Source of the DNA: CAKMMH01 sp927798255
GTDB lineage: Bacteria > Bdellovibrionota_C > UBA2361 > CAKMMH01
DNA length: 36,991 bases
Direction: 5' to 3'
Assembly: GCA_034180415.1 (NCBI GenBank)
Contig: JAXFOK010000055.1
Coordinates: forward strand, 1-36,991
Below are positions 1 to 10,600 of this stretch, one piece after another (position 1 is the first letter of the stretch; each line of letters begins with the position of its first letter). A program made the translations under genes and the position numbers. The notes beneath the pieces were generated by a model. The model was not told the DNA's origin. It did no database searches and saw only the letters and a program-made list of their open reading frames with translations.

Positions 1-1097
1 AAATTTTCATCTCTTAGCTTTAGGGCTTCTTCATCAAACTTAAATGTAATATTCATAAAGTTTGTTGTGATATCAAAAGCCTCTTTTCCATAAACATTTA
101 ATATACGAGGCATTCCTGTTCCTAACGCTTCAACCATTTCAAGGTCACAAAACACTCGCATTATTTCTTTATTACGAGGGCAAGAGCGACCATTAAAAAA
201 TTCATCAATAGTTACACCATAAGGAAGCCCACCAGCTGAGGTAATTTCTAATCTATCGGAAAAAATTTCAAACTTAGGAACAGCTCCATTTGTGTAATCA
301 TTATGAACAATTGCATTTATCACAGCCTCTCTTACAGCTACCATATTTAATATAGGTTTTTCGATGCGATTTATTCTTGTTATCTTTGTATAAACTGTGT
401 TTTCAATATTAAGTCGTTCCAATATATTCTTTGCCGCTTTAACTAAAGAGCATCTTCCATAATTTTTATTTTCTATTAAATTTACCCTATCTTTTCCGCC
501 ATATTTTGCAACTTGAAGTGATACGCCATTTTCATCTGCTAAAAGATACGCTGCATAATTTGGTTTTCCATCGGGCGTAAGAAGTTCAAGGTTTTGCATG
601 AAGAATTCATTTAATGCTAATCCCATTTCTTCATAGTAAATTTTAAGCTGTGCAAATGTTAAACCATCTCTTGGAGCAGGAATTTTTCCTATTGAGTTTC
701 TAAGGCGTTTATTAAATAAAGCTTCCCTTTCATCTTTTTGCATAGGTTCTACTGTGCTTCCAATACGCACAAAACAACCTTTTTCTGTTAATCCATATTT
801 TTTTAAATAATATGGGGCTTCAACCCCCTTTGCAACTGTTACTTTTATGATTTTCTTTCCATCTCTTTGAACAACATTGACATCAAAAAGCCCCATGATT
901 GATGGTTCAATATTATGTTTAAGCCTATCTTTTATTTCGCATTGAGTACCATCTATATCATTTATACCTATAACATTTTCATTATCATCAATACCAAGAT
1001 AGATGTCTCCTCCACTTTTATTTAAGAACGCCACGACTTCTCTTTCAAAATTTGGCGTAAGTTCTCTTTTATATTCTTCAAAACTGTTTTCAACCAT
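1..1097 (-). CDS. AlbA_2 / HATPase_c_4 ATP-binding protein, 3' end cut by window edge
   Basis: Reading the minus strand from ATG at 1097 gives an uninterrupted frame of about 365 codons that leaves the window at base 1. The first ~120 residues look like a Schlafen/AlbA_2 putative DNA-binding domain (SFEEYKRELTPNF near the start, then FLNKSGGDIYLGIDDN). Around residues 250-340 is a GHKL-type ATPase end with NAIVHNDY, LEITSAGGLP and ALGTGMPRI, typical of HATPase_c_4. Proteins of this build are common accessory genes in type I restriction loci and are thought to be regulators or helicase-associated factors; the role here is inferred. The ATG lies 18 nt after the hsdM stop, with GGTGG about 12 nt upstream, so it is probably co-transcribed with hsdM. 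A decayed copy of its 5' end lies at 10880-11069. Confidence 0.85.
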   Translation of the reverse strand, partial: MVENSFEEYKRELTPNFEREVVAFLNKSGGDIYLGIDDNENVIGINDIDGTQCEIKDRLKHNIEPSIMGLFDVNVVQRDGKKIIKVTVAKGVEAPYYLKKYGLTEKGCFVRIGSTVEPMQKDEREALFNKRLRNSIGKIPAPRDGLTFAQLKIYYEEMGLALNEFFMQNLELLTPDGKPNYAAYLLADENGVSLQVAKYGGKDRVNLIENKNYGRCSLVKAAKNILERLNIENTVYTKITRINRIEKPILNMVAVREAVINAIVHNDYTNGAVPKFEIFSDRLEITSAGGLPYGVTIDEFFNGRSCPRNKEIMRVFCDLEMVEALGTGMPRILNVYGKEAFDITTNFMNITFKFDEEALKLRDEN

Positions 1098-1115
1098 AAA
1101 TAATTTATTCCACCT

Positions 1116-2633
1116 TTAAAATCCAATCGATGCTAAATTCTTTTTAATTTCTTTCTGAAGCTTATTTGATTCATTAAACATTTCATCAAGCTCTGCAGTT
1201 AATCTTTTCATTTTCTTTTTAAATGGCTCTGCGTCTTCTTGTTGCTGTTCAATTCCAACATAACGCCCAGGAGTTAAGATATAATCTTGTGCTGCTATTT
1301 CTTTTGTTGTTGCAACTTTACAAAAACCTTGAACATCTTTTAATTTTCCTTCTTGAAATTTTGTAAATGTATCTGATAGCTTTTTAATATCATCATCTGT
1401 GAAATCGCGGTGTTTTCTATCCACCATAAAACCCATATTACGAGCATCTATAAATAGAGTTTTACCTTTCTGTGCTTTATTTCTTGATATAAACCAAAGG
1501 GTCACAGGAATTGTAACACTGTAGAAAAGTTGAGTTGGAAGAGCAACTATTCCCTCAATTAAATCAGCTTCAATAATCGCTTTTCTAATATCTCCCTCAC
1601 CACTTGTTTGAGATGATAAAGCACCATTTGCAAGCACTAAACCAATTTTTCCATTTGGTGCAAGATGATGAATCATATGTTGAATCCAAGCAAAATTTGC
1701 ATTTCCTTGAGGTGGTATTCCATATTTCCATCTTTTATCATCTTTTAATTTTTCTTGTCCCCAATCTTTTAAATTAAAAGGAGGATTTGCTAAAATAAAA
1801 TCTGCTTTAAGTGTGGGGTGAAGGTCATTAAAAAATGTGTCTGCGTGTTTTTCCCCTAAATCAGGATCAATACCTCTAATTGCTAAATTCATTTTAGCCA
1901 TTTTCCAAGTATCAGAATTTGATTCTTGTCCATAAATAGAAACTGCATTTCTATTATTGCTATGTTCTTCTATAAATTTTACAGATTGCACAAACATTCC
2001 ACCCGAGCCACAACAAGGGTCATATACTCTAGAATTTTTAAATGGTTTTAAAATTTCGACAAGTGTTCTTACAATGCTTGACGGAGTGTAGAATTCACCA
2101 CCTTTTGTTCCTTCATAAGCAGCAAATTGAGCGATACAATATTCATAAGTACGACCAAGTAAATCTTTATTTTTTTCCATGTCGTCCATTTTTATATTAT
2201 TAGTAAATAAATCTACGACATTTCCTAACACTCTTTTATCTAAATCAGGTGAACCATAATTTTTAGGAAGTACTCCTTTTAATGCCTTATTTTCTTTTTC
2301 AATAGCAATCATTGCATCATCAATAACTTTTCCGATTTCTTCCGTATGTGCTGCTTTTGCAATTACATCCCATCTCGCTTTTTTAGGTACAAAAAATATA
2401 TTTTCAGCAAGGTAATAATCTCTATCGTCAGGATTTCCATATTTACTATTTGAAAGTTCTTTATATTTTCTTTCAAAAGCACTAGAAATATATCTTAAAA
2501 ATATAAGCCCAATAATTACTTTTCTATATTCAGCAGCAGGAATATGTCCCCAAAGCACGCAAGCTGCTTTCCAAAGCTGTTCTTCAAATCCAATAGTTGC
2601 ACTATTTGTTTTTTTGTCTTTACTATTTGCCAT
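1116..2633 (-). CDS. hsdM: Type I restriction-modification N6-adenine methyltransferase subunit M
   Basis: 505 aa, the normal size for HsdM. The N-terminal ~150 residues are the HsdM_N helical domain (LWKAACVLWGHIPAAEYRK). The N6_Mtase domain follows, with the SAM-binding motif DPCCGSGGMF starting at residue 205 and the catalytic motif IV NPPF at 283-286. The C-terminal ~50 residues are a charged helix that in this family contacts HsdS or HsdR. It transfers a methyl group from S-adenosylmethionine to adenine in the sequence chosen by HsdS. No hsdS or hsdR is visible; since the next gene downstream runs off the left edge, they may lie there. It is transcribed divergently from the Zorya operon across a 765 bp gap. 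The ribosome site is weak (AGGG about 10 nt before ATG). Confidence 0.95.
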   Translation of the reverse strand: MANSKDKKTNSATIGFEEQLWKAACVLWGHIPAAEYRKVIIGLIFLRYISSAFERKYKELSNSKYGNPDDRDYYLAENIFFVPKKARWDVIAKAAHTEEIGKVIDDAMIAIEKENKALKGVLPKNYGSPDLDKRVLGNVVDLFTNNIKMDDMEKNKDLLGRTYEYCIAQFAAYEGTKGGEFYTPSSIVRTLVEILKPFKNSRVYDPCCGSGGMFVQSVKFIEEHSNNRNAVSIYGQESNSDTWKMAKMNLAIRGIDPDLGEKHADTFFNDLHPTLKADFILANPPFNLKDWGQEKLKDDKRWKYGIPPQGNANFAWIQHMIHHLAPNGKIGLVLANGALSSQTSGEGDIRKAIIEADLIEGIVALPTQLFYSVTIPVTLWFISRNKAQKGKTLFIDARNMGFMVDRKHRDFTDDDIKKLSDTFTKFQEGKLKDVQGFCKVATTKEIAAQDYILTPGRYVGIEQQQEDAEPFKKKMKRLTAELDEMFNESNKLQKEIKKNLASIGF

Positions 2634-3398
2634 ATTTGATAATCCCTATTTGATACATATAACGTTTATTATATTAGGTATTTATAAAAAAAGGTACTTA
2701 GTTTTTTACTATTGTGATTTAATACATTAAAAAAAATCAAAAAGTTTTTATAAATCCTTAAGTAGCATCTTAATAACTTATAGTTAGTTTTTTAAACTTC
2801 TAATATTTAACATTTCTAATTTTTATCTTTTTATATTACCTATAAATTCACCAGACGCTGTCTGCCAAATCTATTACTTTTAAAGTTTAATCTTAAATTT
2901 CTTAACCCTAGTTTCATAATCCCAAACCCTAATAATTTATTTCTAACTCTAGCTCATTTTCCTAACTTTTTATAAATCATCTTTTAAAATAAGATAGTTA
3001 TAAATTTTACGGTATCAAAAACTAGTGTTAATAAGTATTTTTCACCTTAGTTTTATACTTTAGTATTTCTTTAATTATTTAATAATATCAATATATTACT
3101 TAATTTTATCAGGATATCAAAGATTAAATTCTTCCCTAATACTTTACGCTCTAGTTGATTCCCTTAACATTTTCTATATTTCTAATAATTTCAAGCCAAG
3201 ATTTTATAACATTCTCCAAATATCTAAATACTAAAAAAATATGTTTCATATCTTAATTTTAACGAATAACGGATGTTATATGAACATATAACGTTTTAGA
3301 TTCATAACTCTTTACGTTATATACCTTGCGAATATAACAAATCATATCCCGCAGTTATAAAGCTTTTTATCATATTAAATTTTAACAGGCAGATTCAG
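2634..3398. other. Long AT-rich divergent intergenic region between hsdM and zorA
   Basis: No open frame of note occurs. The stretch must hold the promoters of both hsdM and zorA. It contains a small GC-rich perfect hairpin (CAGAC-gct-GTCTG, 2852-2864) and scattered CCCTA/CTTAG motifs between about 2900 and 3060 (TTAACCCTAGTTT, CACCTTAGTTTT) that recur in the 12.4-12.8 kb repeat region. Close to zorA is an inverted repeat, GTTATAT-GAAC-ATATAAC. No confident sigma-70 promoter could be fixed by eye because the background is so AT-rich. Confidence 0.7.
3275..3323. promoter_or_regulatory. Possible operator: inverted repeat plus ATATAACGTT motifs upstream of zorA
   Basis: GTTATAT (3275-3281) and ATATAAC (3286-3292) form a 7-bp perfect inverted repeat with a 4-nt loop. 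The ATATAACGTT string at 3286-3295 appears again at 2657-2666, just upstream of hsdM, and in near-reverse-complement form (ACGTTATAT) around 3314-3322. Motif copies next to both divergent genes suggest one DNA-binding regulator acting on both. This is inference only; AT-rich DNA makes short palindromes common. Confidence 0.3.
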
Positions 3399-5336
3399 AT
3401 GAATTATAACATTATTACTTCATTATCACCGAAAAATATACGTTTTGAGCTTAGTAATTCTCAAGATATTACAAACATATTTATAATAATCATAGTGATT
3501 TTCTTAATTTGTTGCTTAATAAGATTAATATCACAATATATAAGATATACTAAAAATATATTCACCCTAACATCAAATATAAATAAATACTGTGACGAAT
3601 TTATGTCTCAAGGAAATGCACCATTTCATGATGTAAATTTTCAAAAATTTTATAATGGTTTAATTTGGAGAAGAACTAATAATAATGAAATAAAAATTTT
3701 TAATACCATTCCAACTGAAGAAACATTATCTGATGAAGCCTTAGCAAATAATTTATGTAGTCCTCAATCTGTCACATTATTCATTACTTTATTAACAGGT
3801 TTTGGAGTATTAGGAACATTCTTAGGATTAACTATAGGATTACAAGATTTAACATTTAATGGGACATCAACTCAAATTATAGAACAAATAAAGACAATGA
3901 CTGGGTGTGCATCAACCGCATTTATAACCTCTGTATATGGTGTATTAAGTGGTCTAATAGTAAATATTGCTAGATGTATTCTATGGATGCCATTAAATAA
4001 AAAAATCATTAAACTAAGAAATATATTAGATGAAAAATATCCTTTAATTTCAACAGTTGATGATTTCATGAACTCTGTAAAAGATGAACTTAAAAGCTCA
4101 AAAGATCTTTTAGGAGGATTAGCTGAAGAAATTGGACAAAGGATGCAAGAACACTCGAACTCATTGTCAAACAGTATAGTTCAAGGATTAACTACTGAAC
4201 TCAAGGAATTTGCAGAAAAAATTTGTGAAAGCATTAATAATCAAACAAATAATAGCAATTTAATGCTAAATAAGACACTTGATCATTTAACTGCATTAAG
4301 TAACATCGTATCCCAAAATATTTCAGATAATGTATGTGAAGGAATAAAAACATCAATAACAGAAGCAATGCAACCTGCAATTAATGATTTAGTAAAAGCA
4401 TCAAATGAAATGACTGACAAAAATTATAACTCATCAACAAATATGCTAGAAAAATTACTAGAAAGATTTATGAATGAAATAGGAAAAGTCGGAAGTAGTC
4501 AAAGAGAAGATATTGAATTAGCAACTACGAACTTAAGGGATGCTTTGCAAGAAAACATAACTAAAACAAAAGAAATTTTTGATTCAATAATTTTAGGGCA
4601 ACAATCCCAAACACAAAATGTTCAAACACAAAGTTTAGAGATTATGAATAAAATAAATAATATGCTCGAAAGTCAACAAAATTACACTGAAAAATTAAGT
4701 AATATCCTTAACGATCATCAAGAATCATCGGCAAATGTAATAACAGGTGCTAAAGATATGCAAAGTGCATTTAATAATAATATTGAAACATTAGAAATCG
4801 TTTCTTCTGATTTTTCAAACTTATGTGATTGTTTAAAGGACTCATGCAAAAATATTTCAGAAATGAAAGAATCTTTAAAGTATACTATCAAAGAAGTCGA
4901 GTCAAATATAGTAAACAGTTTGGCAACTTCAAATAAATTCTTAGAAGGCAATAAAATTTTACAAGCTTCATTTTCAGATATTACTAATAAACTTGAAACT
5001 GTAGGAACTAATTTTGAAAAAACTTCTAATACATTCTCTCAAGTTGCCACATCAAGTAATTCACAGTTTGAAAATCTTGCAAAAGAATATAATGAACTAA
5101 AAACAAAAATTGATACTTCGATAACCAATCTTAACGAACAAGTTCATGGATTAATGATAAATTATAATAAAAATGTTGAAGAATTGATAAAAAGTTATGG
5201 AAATCAAGTTTCGACTCAAACATCTGAGCGTTTAAGAGAATGGGATAAAGAAACTAGAAATTTCTGTGAAAGCATGGAAAATGTAATTTCAGCAATTAGA
5301 GACTTAGTTGATGAAATAGATGACAAAAGAAAGTAG
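3399..5336 (+). CDS. zorA: Zorya defence protein ZorA (MotA/ExbB-like proton-channel stator with long coiled-coil tail)
   Basis: 645 aa. Membrane segments are visible at about residues 26-45, 124-147 and 168-196. The second and third form the MotA/TolQ/ExbB core (LFITLLTGFGVLGTFLGLTIG, then TGCASTAFITSVYGVLSGLIVNI). From about residue 220 to the end the protein is polar and heptad-like, consistent with the long intracellular coiled-coil tail of ZorA. In Zorya, five ZorA subunits and two ZorB subunits form a proton-driven inner-membrane motor that senses phage entry and signals through the tail to the cytosolic effectors. The following genes zorB, zorC and zorD confirm the identification. The ribosome site is weak (ACAGG about 10 nt before ATG). 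It is the first gene of the operon. Confidence 0.93.
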   Translation: MNYNIITSLSPKNIRFELSNSQDITNIFIIIIVIFLICCLIRLISQYIRYTKNIFTLTSNINKYCDEFMSQGNAPFHDVNFQKFYNGLIWRRTNNNEIKIFNTIPTEETLSDEALANNLCSPQSVTLFITLLTGFGVLGTFLGLTIGLQDLTFNGTSTQIIEQIKTMTGCASTAFITSVYGVLSGLIVNIARCILWMPLNKKIIKLRNILDEKYPLISTVDDFMNSVKDELKSSKDLLGGLAEEIGQRMQEHSNSLSNSIVQGLTTELKEFAEKICESINNQTNNSNLMLNKTLDHLTALSNIVSQNISDNVCEGIKTSITEAMQPAINDLVKASNEMTDKNYNSSTNMLEKLLERFMNEIGKVGSSQREDIELATTNLRDALQENITKTKEIFDSIILGQQSQTQNVQTQSLEIMNKINNMLESQQNYTEKLSNILNDHQESSANVITGAKDMQSAFNNNIETLEIVSSDFSNLCDCLKDSCKNISEMKESLKYTIKEVESNIVNSLATSNKFLEGNKILQASFSDITNKLETVGTNFEKTSNTFSQVATSSNSQFENLAKEYNELKTKIDTSITNLNEQVHGLMINYNKNVEELIKSYGNQVSTQTSERLREWDKETRNFCESMENVISAIRDLVDEIDDKRK

Positions 5337-5342
5337 TAAAAA

Positions 5343-6131
5343 ATGAACATAATATATCATAATAACAAAAAAACTTCTAAACAGACTGAAAATCCATACT
5401 GGATGTCATTCTCAGATATGATGTCAGGAATTCTAATAATTTTTATATTAGTATGTAGTGCACTAGTATACCAACTCTCTGAAACAAAAGAAAAAATTCA
5501 TTCAAATATATGGCAATTAGAAAAAAGTATAAGAATCAGAAACAATATGCTAAAGGAGATTAAAACTAGTTTGGCATCAAAAGGAATAAATGTTGAAGTA
5601 GATGATGACACAGTAATAGTACCTGAAAAAACCTTAGATTTTGATAGTGGTAGTTTCGATATAAAAAACGACAATAAAGAAGCCGCTATATTACTAGGCA
5701 AAAAGATATCTAACGCATTGAAAAAAGAAGAAAGATGGAAGTTGCTAGAAACAGTTTTCATTGAAGGACACACAGATAGTTTATCAGCTGATAAAAGTTA
5801 TCGTAAGGGCAATTGGGAACTCTCAGCCTTACGTGCAATATCCTTATGGGAATTTTGGACAGTTGAACATTATGATGATTTTGGGAAAGATTTTTTGAAT
5901 ATGAAAGAAAACTTCTTTGATGGGAAAATAATGAAAACCAAATCTCTTTTTTCAGTTAGTGGTTATGCTGATACAAGAAGAAGGGAAATGGAAGATAATA
6001 CGGAAGAACACAGAAGAAAAAATAGACGTATAGAAATTAGATTTATTATTAAATCGATAACCCCAGCTCAACTTAAGAAAATTCGAGAACCTTTAATTTT
6101 CAAGGAACATAACAATGAAAGCAGATTTTAA
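5343..6131 (+). CDS. zorB: Zorya defence protein ZorB (MotB/OmpA-like peptidoglycan-binding stator)
   Basis: 262 aa. A single N-terminal membrane helix (about 27-43) follows PYWMSFSDMM, in which Asp25 sits where MotB-type stators carry the proton-binding aspartate. After a short coil region comes an OmpA/MotB peptidoglycan-binding domain (about 95-245) with IEGHTDS, the ELSALRA helix start, and the terminal SGYADTRRR and RKNRRIEIRF motifs. It anchors the ZorA-ZorB motor to the cell wall. It starts 6 nt after the zorA stop without a strong ribosome site, suggesting translational coupling, and its end overlaps the start of zorC by 17 nt. Confidence 0.93.
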   Translation: MNIIYHNNKKTSKQTENPYWMSFSDMMSGILIIFILVCSALVYQLSETKEKIHSNIWQLEKSIRIRNNMLKEIKTSLASKGINVEVDDDTVIVPEKTLDFDSGSFDIKNDNKEAAILLGKKISNALKKEERWKLLETVFIEGHTDSLSADKSYRKGNWELSALRAISLWEFWTVEHYDDFGKDFLNMKENFFDGKIMKTKSLFSVSGYADTRRREMEDNTEEHRRKNRRIEIRFIIKSITPAQLKKIREPLIFKEHNNESRF

Positions 6132-7629
6132 TCAAAGTTTAAATACTATAGAACAAAGTTTAGACAGCAATTTGAAAAACCTGTTAAATTTTGATTTTAA
6201 AAAATTGAAAAATTTCTTTGATAAATTAAATAAAAATCTTAATAATAAACTTTTATCTGGAATTAATAATAATAGTTTATCAAAAAAACAATATGAAATA
6301 ATTCAATCAATAAAAAGTAATAAAACAATAGATAATATTATCCCGAATTATTCATACATACGACATTATCTTGATATTTTATTAAAATACAAATCATATA
6401 TTAAAAAGAATTTTAATTCTGAAACGATTAATCATATTCAAATGCTCATAGATAATTCTCAAAAGAAAAAAATAAGTATTTTAACATTTATTGAAATATG
6501 TAAGATTTTTTATATTAATTTTTATACACTTTCAAAAGTAAATGATAAAATTTGCGATTTTATTAAAAAACAACTTTTATTATTTGAAAACAAAAAATTG
6601 ATAGCTCAAATTAAAAAAAATCAAAATTATTTGTTTTCGATAAACGGACCGAATTGGTTAGTTAATCAAGCTAAAAGTGCTAATGAAGATTTAAGTGAAT
6701 GTGCAAAAAAATTTTTAATTCCTGAAAATTCTGAATATTTAACAAGTGCAAAATTAATTTATTTTATTAATACATTAAAAAAGTTAAATGTTAATCAAGA
6801 CGATATAATACTAGAAGAAATAATAAAAGAATATCATTACAATCAAAACTACGATAACAACAAAAAATTTGGCCATATTTTCCTTGAAATTTTAATCGAT
6901 AAACTCATTGAACATCATGCCGAACCTTCAGATATGTGGAAAAAAGTAATCGTTTCAATCGCTGGAGATCCTCGAATTGAAAGAAACACTGAAAAATATA
7001 GGTTATGGTGGAGTATATTAGGTGATAAACGTATTAATTATTTATGTTCATGTTTATCAAAATATGACATGGAACTATTTCTTAACATTATTAGTGAGCT
7101 TTTTAAAAATGATTCAGATAAAACTAGAATGTTTAAAAATAGAAAAAAACTACTAAATGAGATTTTTTCTAAAAATCAGGTTCTTTGGAGTTGCTTATAT
7201 ATAAATCCTAATATTTCAAGAATGTTTACAAATTATTTCAAAGACAAAAATTACATACCAAATTATTACAACTTAAAAGGTGGAGATGTTGTTTTTTATT
7301 ATCTAGTAGGAAACGCCCATGTTATAGAAGGTGCACATAGTTTTAAAATGAAAATTTTAGAAAAGTTACCTAAAAATTGTATCATTACGAATCCTAAAAA
7401 ATATATTTATAGTAATTATCCAATAGATATTAGATACTTTAGATCTGAATTAAAGGAACAATACGAAAACGAATTTGGTAATTATGGATATAATGAATAT
7501 GTTCATTCATCATCAGGTAACTGGATTTTTGAAGTTATTTCTAAATTAAAAGAACTAAATGTAATCATTAGAGAAAAAAACTTCTATACCCAAAATGACT
7601 ATTACAATTATTTAAAAAGGAAAATATAA
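6115..7629 (+). CDS. zorC: Zorya type I protein ZorC (EH-signature domain)
   Basis: 504 aa, soluble, very Lys/Asn/Ile-rich. The C-terminal half resembles the EH_Signature domain of ZorC: RLWWSILGD around residue 297, a KNRKKLLNEIF stretch near 343, GNAHVIEGAHSFK around 399-411, and a late His in EYVHSSSGNW. The first ~200 residues are helical and have no recognisable domain. ZorC is a DNA-binding cytosolic component needed for type I Zorya activity and acts with ZorD on incoming phage DNA; this is family knowledge. Assignment rests on weak motifs plus exact position between zorB and the SNF2 gene. AAGGA lies 8 nt before ATG. Its stop TAA overlaps the ATG of zorD (TAATG). Confidence 0.82.
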   Translation: MKADFNQSLNTIEQSLDSNLKNLLNFDFKKLKNFFDKLNKNLNNKLLSGINNNSLSKKQYEIIQSIKSNKTIDNIIPNYSYIRHYLDILLKYKSYIKKNFNSETINHIQMLIDNSQKKKISILTFIEICKIFYINFYTLSKVNDKICDFIKKQLLLFENKKLIAQIKKNQNYLFSINGPNWLVNQAKSANEDLSECAKKFLIPENSEYLTSAKLIYFINTLKKLNVNQDDIILEEIIKEYHYNQNYDNNKKFGHIFLEILIDKLIEHHAEPSDMWKKVIVSIAGDPRIERNTEKYRLWWSILGDKRINYLCSCLSKYDMELFLNIISELFKNDSDKTRMFKNRKKLLNEIFSKNQVLWSCLYINPNISRMFTNYFKDKNYIPNYYNLKGGDVVFYYLVGNAHVIEGAHSFKMKILEKLPKNCIITNPKKYIYSNYPIDIRYFRSELKEQYENEFGNYGYNEYVHSSSGNWIFEVISKLKELNVIIREKNFYTQNDYYNYLKRKI

Positions 7630-10600
7630 TGAATAAGATTCAAAAATTTTTCATAAGTTTATTAAATTCTTCAAAAGATGCTAAAGGTTATATTATTACA
7701 CCTAGTGATTATGGCACAAGATTTGAAAATCCTTATTATAAATCAAAAAATGAAAAAAATTTAACCAATGATAAAATCAAAATTCAACATGTATATTTGC
7801 AAATGCTTAATGAAAGTGGTGATGCAGAAAGTTATGATAATGGTTTTTTAGTCAAAAATGAAATTGTTTGTGGATTTGATGAAAATATTAGAATGTTATT
7901 TGAACTTCCTAAAGTTTGGGATGGAAGTTTCGAATTAAAGGCTTCAGGAAAAACATACGAAAAAGGTGATTTTAAATTAGAACTATATCCTATTCGTAAA
8001 AATGGTATACAAGTTCTAAAATACGATCTAAACGGTCCATTTTTAATATTATCAAATACAGAAAAATATTTACCAAATTTAGAGCAATATAAAATGTTAT
8101 ATGCTATAAATCAATTTCACGAACTTCCTTTATCAGAAAAAAGTGAGGAAGTTAACCTAACTACTATTTACTCTTTACAACAAGCCAAAGAAAATGGTGT
8201 TAATATAAATATGCGACATTTTGAAAATATAAATGTAGTTAAACCAGAAAAAATTGGTATTATAGTTAATATTAATAAAGATAATAGTCTTGAATTAATA
8301 CCTAAATTTTATGATTTTGATAAAATTAAACCAGAAGAAATTAGTAATAGATTAAATGAAATCATAAATAACAATTCAAAATGTATTAGAATTAAAAACG
8401 AGTATATCAATCAAATTATTCAATTTTCTGATGAACAAATCCGAGCCATAAAAGAAATAATTAATAATAAAACTATTGCTCCAAAAGATATGGATAGTTT
8501 TTTAAAATCACCAAGTGCTTTTTTAAATGCTTATTTAATTGACTTAGATAATGGTCTATCAGTTAGAGTTCATGGTTCAGAGGAATTTAAAGAAGCATAT
8601 ATTAACCCTACGATAATAAGCTCAAACAATAATTGGTTTGGCGATAAAGAAAATGGCCAAATTATTATCAGTATAAACGATATTGACAAATTTATTAAAA
8701 AAGAAAAAGAGATAATCAAAATTGCTGAAGATGCTAAACAAGCTGTTAAAGAAGGAAATAATATTATTGAACATGAAAACCTTACAATTTTAGTAAATAA
8801 TACGATAGAAGATATTGAAAAAATCAAAAATAAAGCAATAGAACATATTTTAAATTGTAAAAAAGAAGAAAAAACACAAGAAAAAAGTAATAGAAAAATT
8901 CTATCAATAGATTTAAATGATGACAAATTATTTTCAAATATTAATAACAATATTGACGACGAAAGTCTAACATGGAAAGGTGAACTATTTTTAAATGATT
9001 TGCTTTTAACCCCGTACAATTATCAAATTGAAGGAATTAGATGGATTACAGGACATGCTATAACTTCATCAAAAAACGTAATGAAGGATTCAAAGACAAT
9101 CGATGGTTCATTACTGGCCGATGATATGGGACTCGGTAAAACCTTTATGACATTAGCAAGTATAAATGTTTGGCAAAAAATTTTAAGTTTAGAACTAGAA
9201 GAAAAATTCATATTTAAACCCATTTTAGTTGTCGCACCATTATCATTATTGGAAAACTGGAAAAATGAAGTTTTTAAAGTTTTTAAAAAATCAATTTTTA
9301 GTGATATTGTAATACTTCAATCAGATGCTGATTTAAAAAGATTTCGAACAAAGGAAAAACATGATAGTGAAAATAATTTAGCATTAAAAATTGGAAAACA
9401 ATATGGAGCTGAGCGTTTAGATATACCTAGAAGATTAGTATTAACAACTTATAATACGTTAAGAACATATCAATTTTCTTTATCAAGGGTAATATGGGGA
9501 TTTGCAGTATTTGATGAAGCACAGGCAATAAAGAACCCCAATGCCCAATGTTCTAGAGCTTCAAAAGCACTTAACGCTGATTTTAGACTAGCTGTAACAG
9601 GCACTCCTGTCGAAAATAGTTTAGTTGATTTTTGGAATATAATGGATACTGTTAAACCTAGTCTTTTAGACACATTTCAAAAATTTAGGCAAGACTATAT
9701 GGTTCCTATTGAAAAAGAAAAAAATAATCAACAAATAAAAATTGATGTTGGGAAAAAAATTCATGACCGTGTCTCAAATTTTATGTTGAGAAGAACTAAA
9801 GAAGATAAATTAAGTGGATTACCAAAGAAAAACATTTACCCTGATTTAAATGAATGTAATATAAATTTAAAGCCGACAATGGATGGTATGCAATTAAAAC
9901 TTTATGATAAAGTAATTGATAAAATTATTGCTATTCGCAATCAACATAAGTTTAACAATCCTCCATATGATCTTAGAGAGTTGATTCTACCTTCATTGAT
10001 TCATTTGCGTCAAATTTCGTTACATCCAAATTTATATTCATATCATTCCTTAAATCCGCTTTCTTTTAATAGAGATATTGCATTAAAATTTATAAACGAA
10101 TCTGCAAAATTAAATACATTATGTAAAATTTTGAATGCAGTAAAATCACGTAATGAAAAAATTATAATATTCATAATTAATAAAATGTTACAATTTGATC
10201 TAGCTATCGCATTAAGAGCTATTTATAATCTTTCTAATGTTCCAATAATAAATGGCGATACAAATGCTATAAGTGGAAAAGGTTTTGATAGAAAATCAAT
10301 AATAGATGAATTCCAAAACAAGGACGGATTTGGGATTATTATAATGTCTCCCATCGCTGCTGGAGTTGGATTAAATGTAGTAGGTGTAAATAACATTGTT
10401 CACTTAGAAAGGCATTGGAATCCCGCTAAAGAAGCACAAGCAACAGATCGTGTATATAGAATTGGTCAAGTAAGAGATGTAAATATTTATATTCCGATAG
10501 TTTTACACCCAAATAAAGTTTCATTTGAAGCCAATTTAGATAGGTTACTCAGGCAAAAAATTGTTCTAAAAGATGCTGTCATTGCTCCTGAAGAAGTTAA

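Noticed and set aside
8570..9019. 149-codon minus-strand ORF inside zorD
   Set aside because: It is Ser/Leu/Phe/Ile-rich nonsense typical of the antisense of an AT-rich gene, with no ribosome site.
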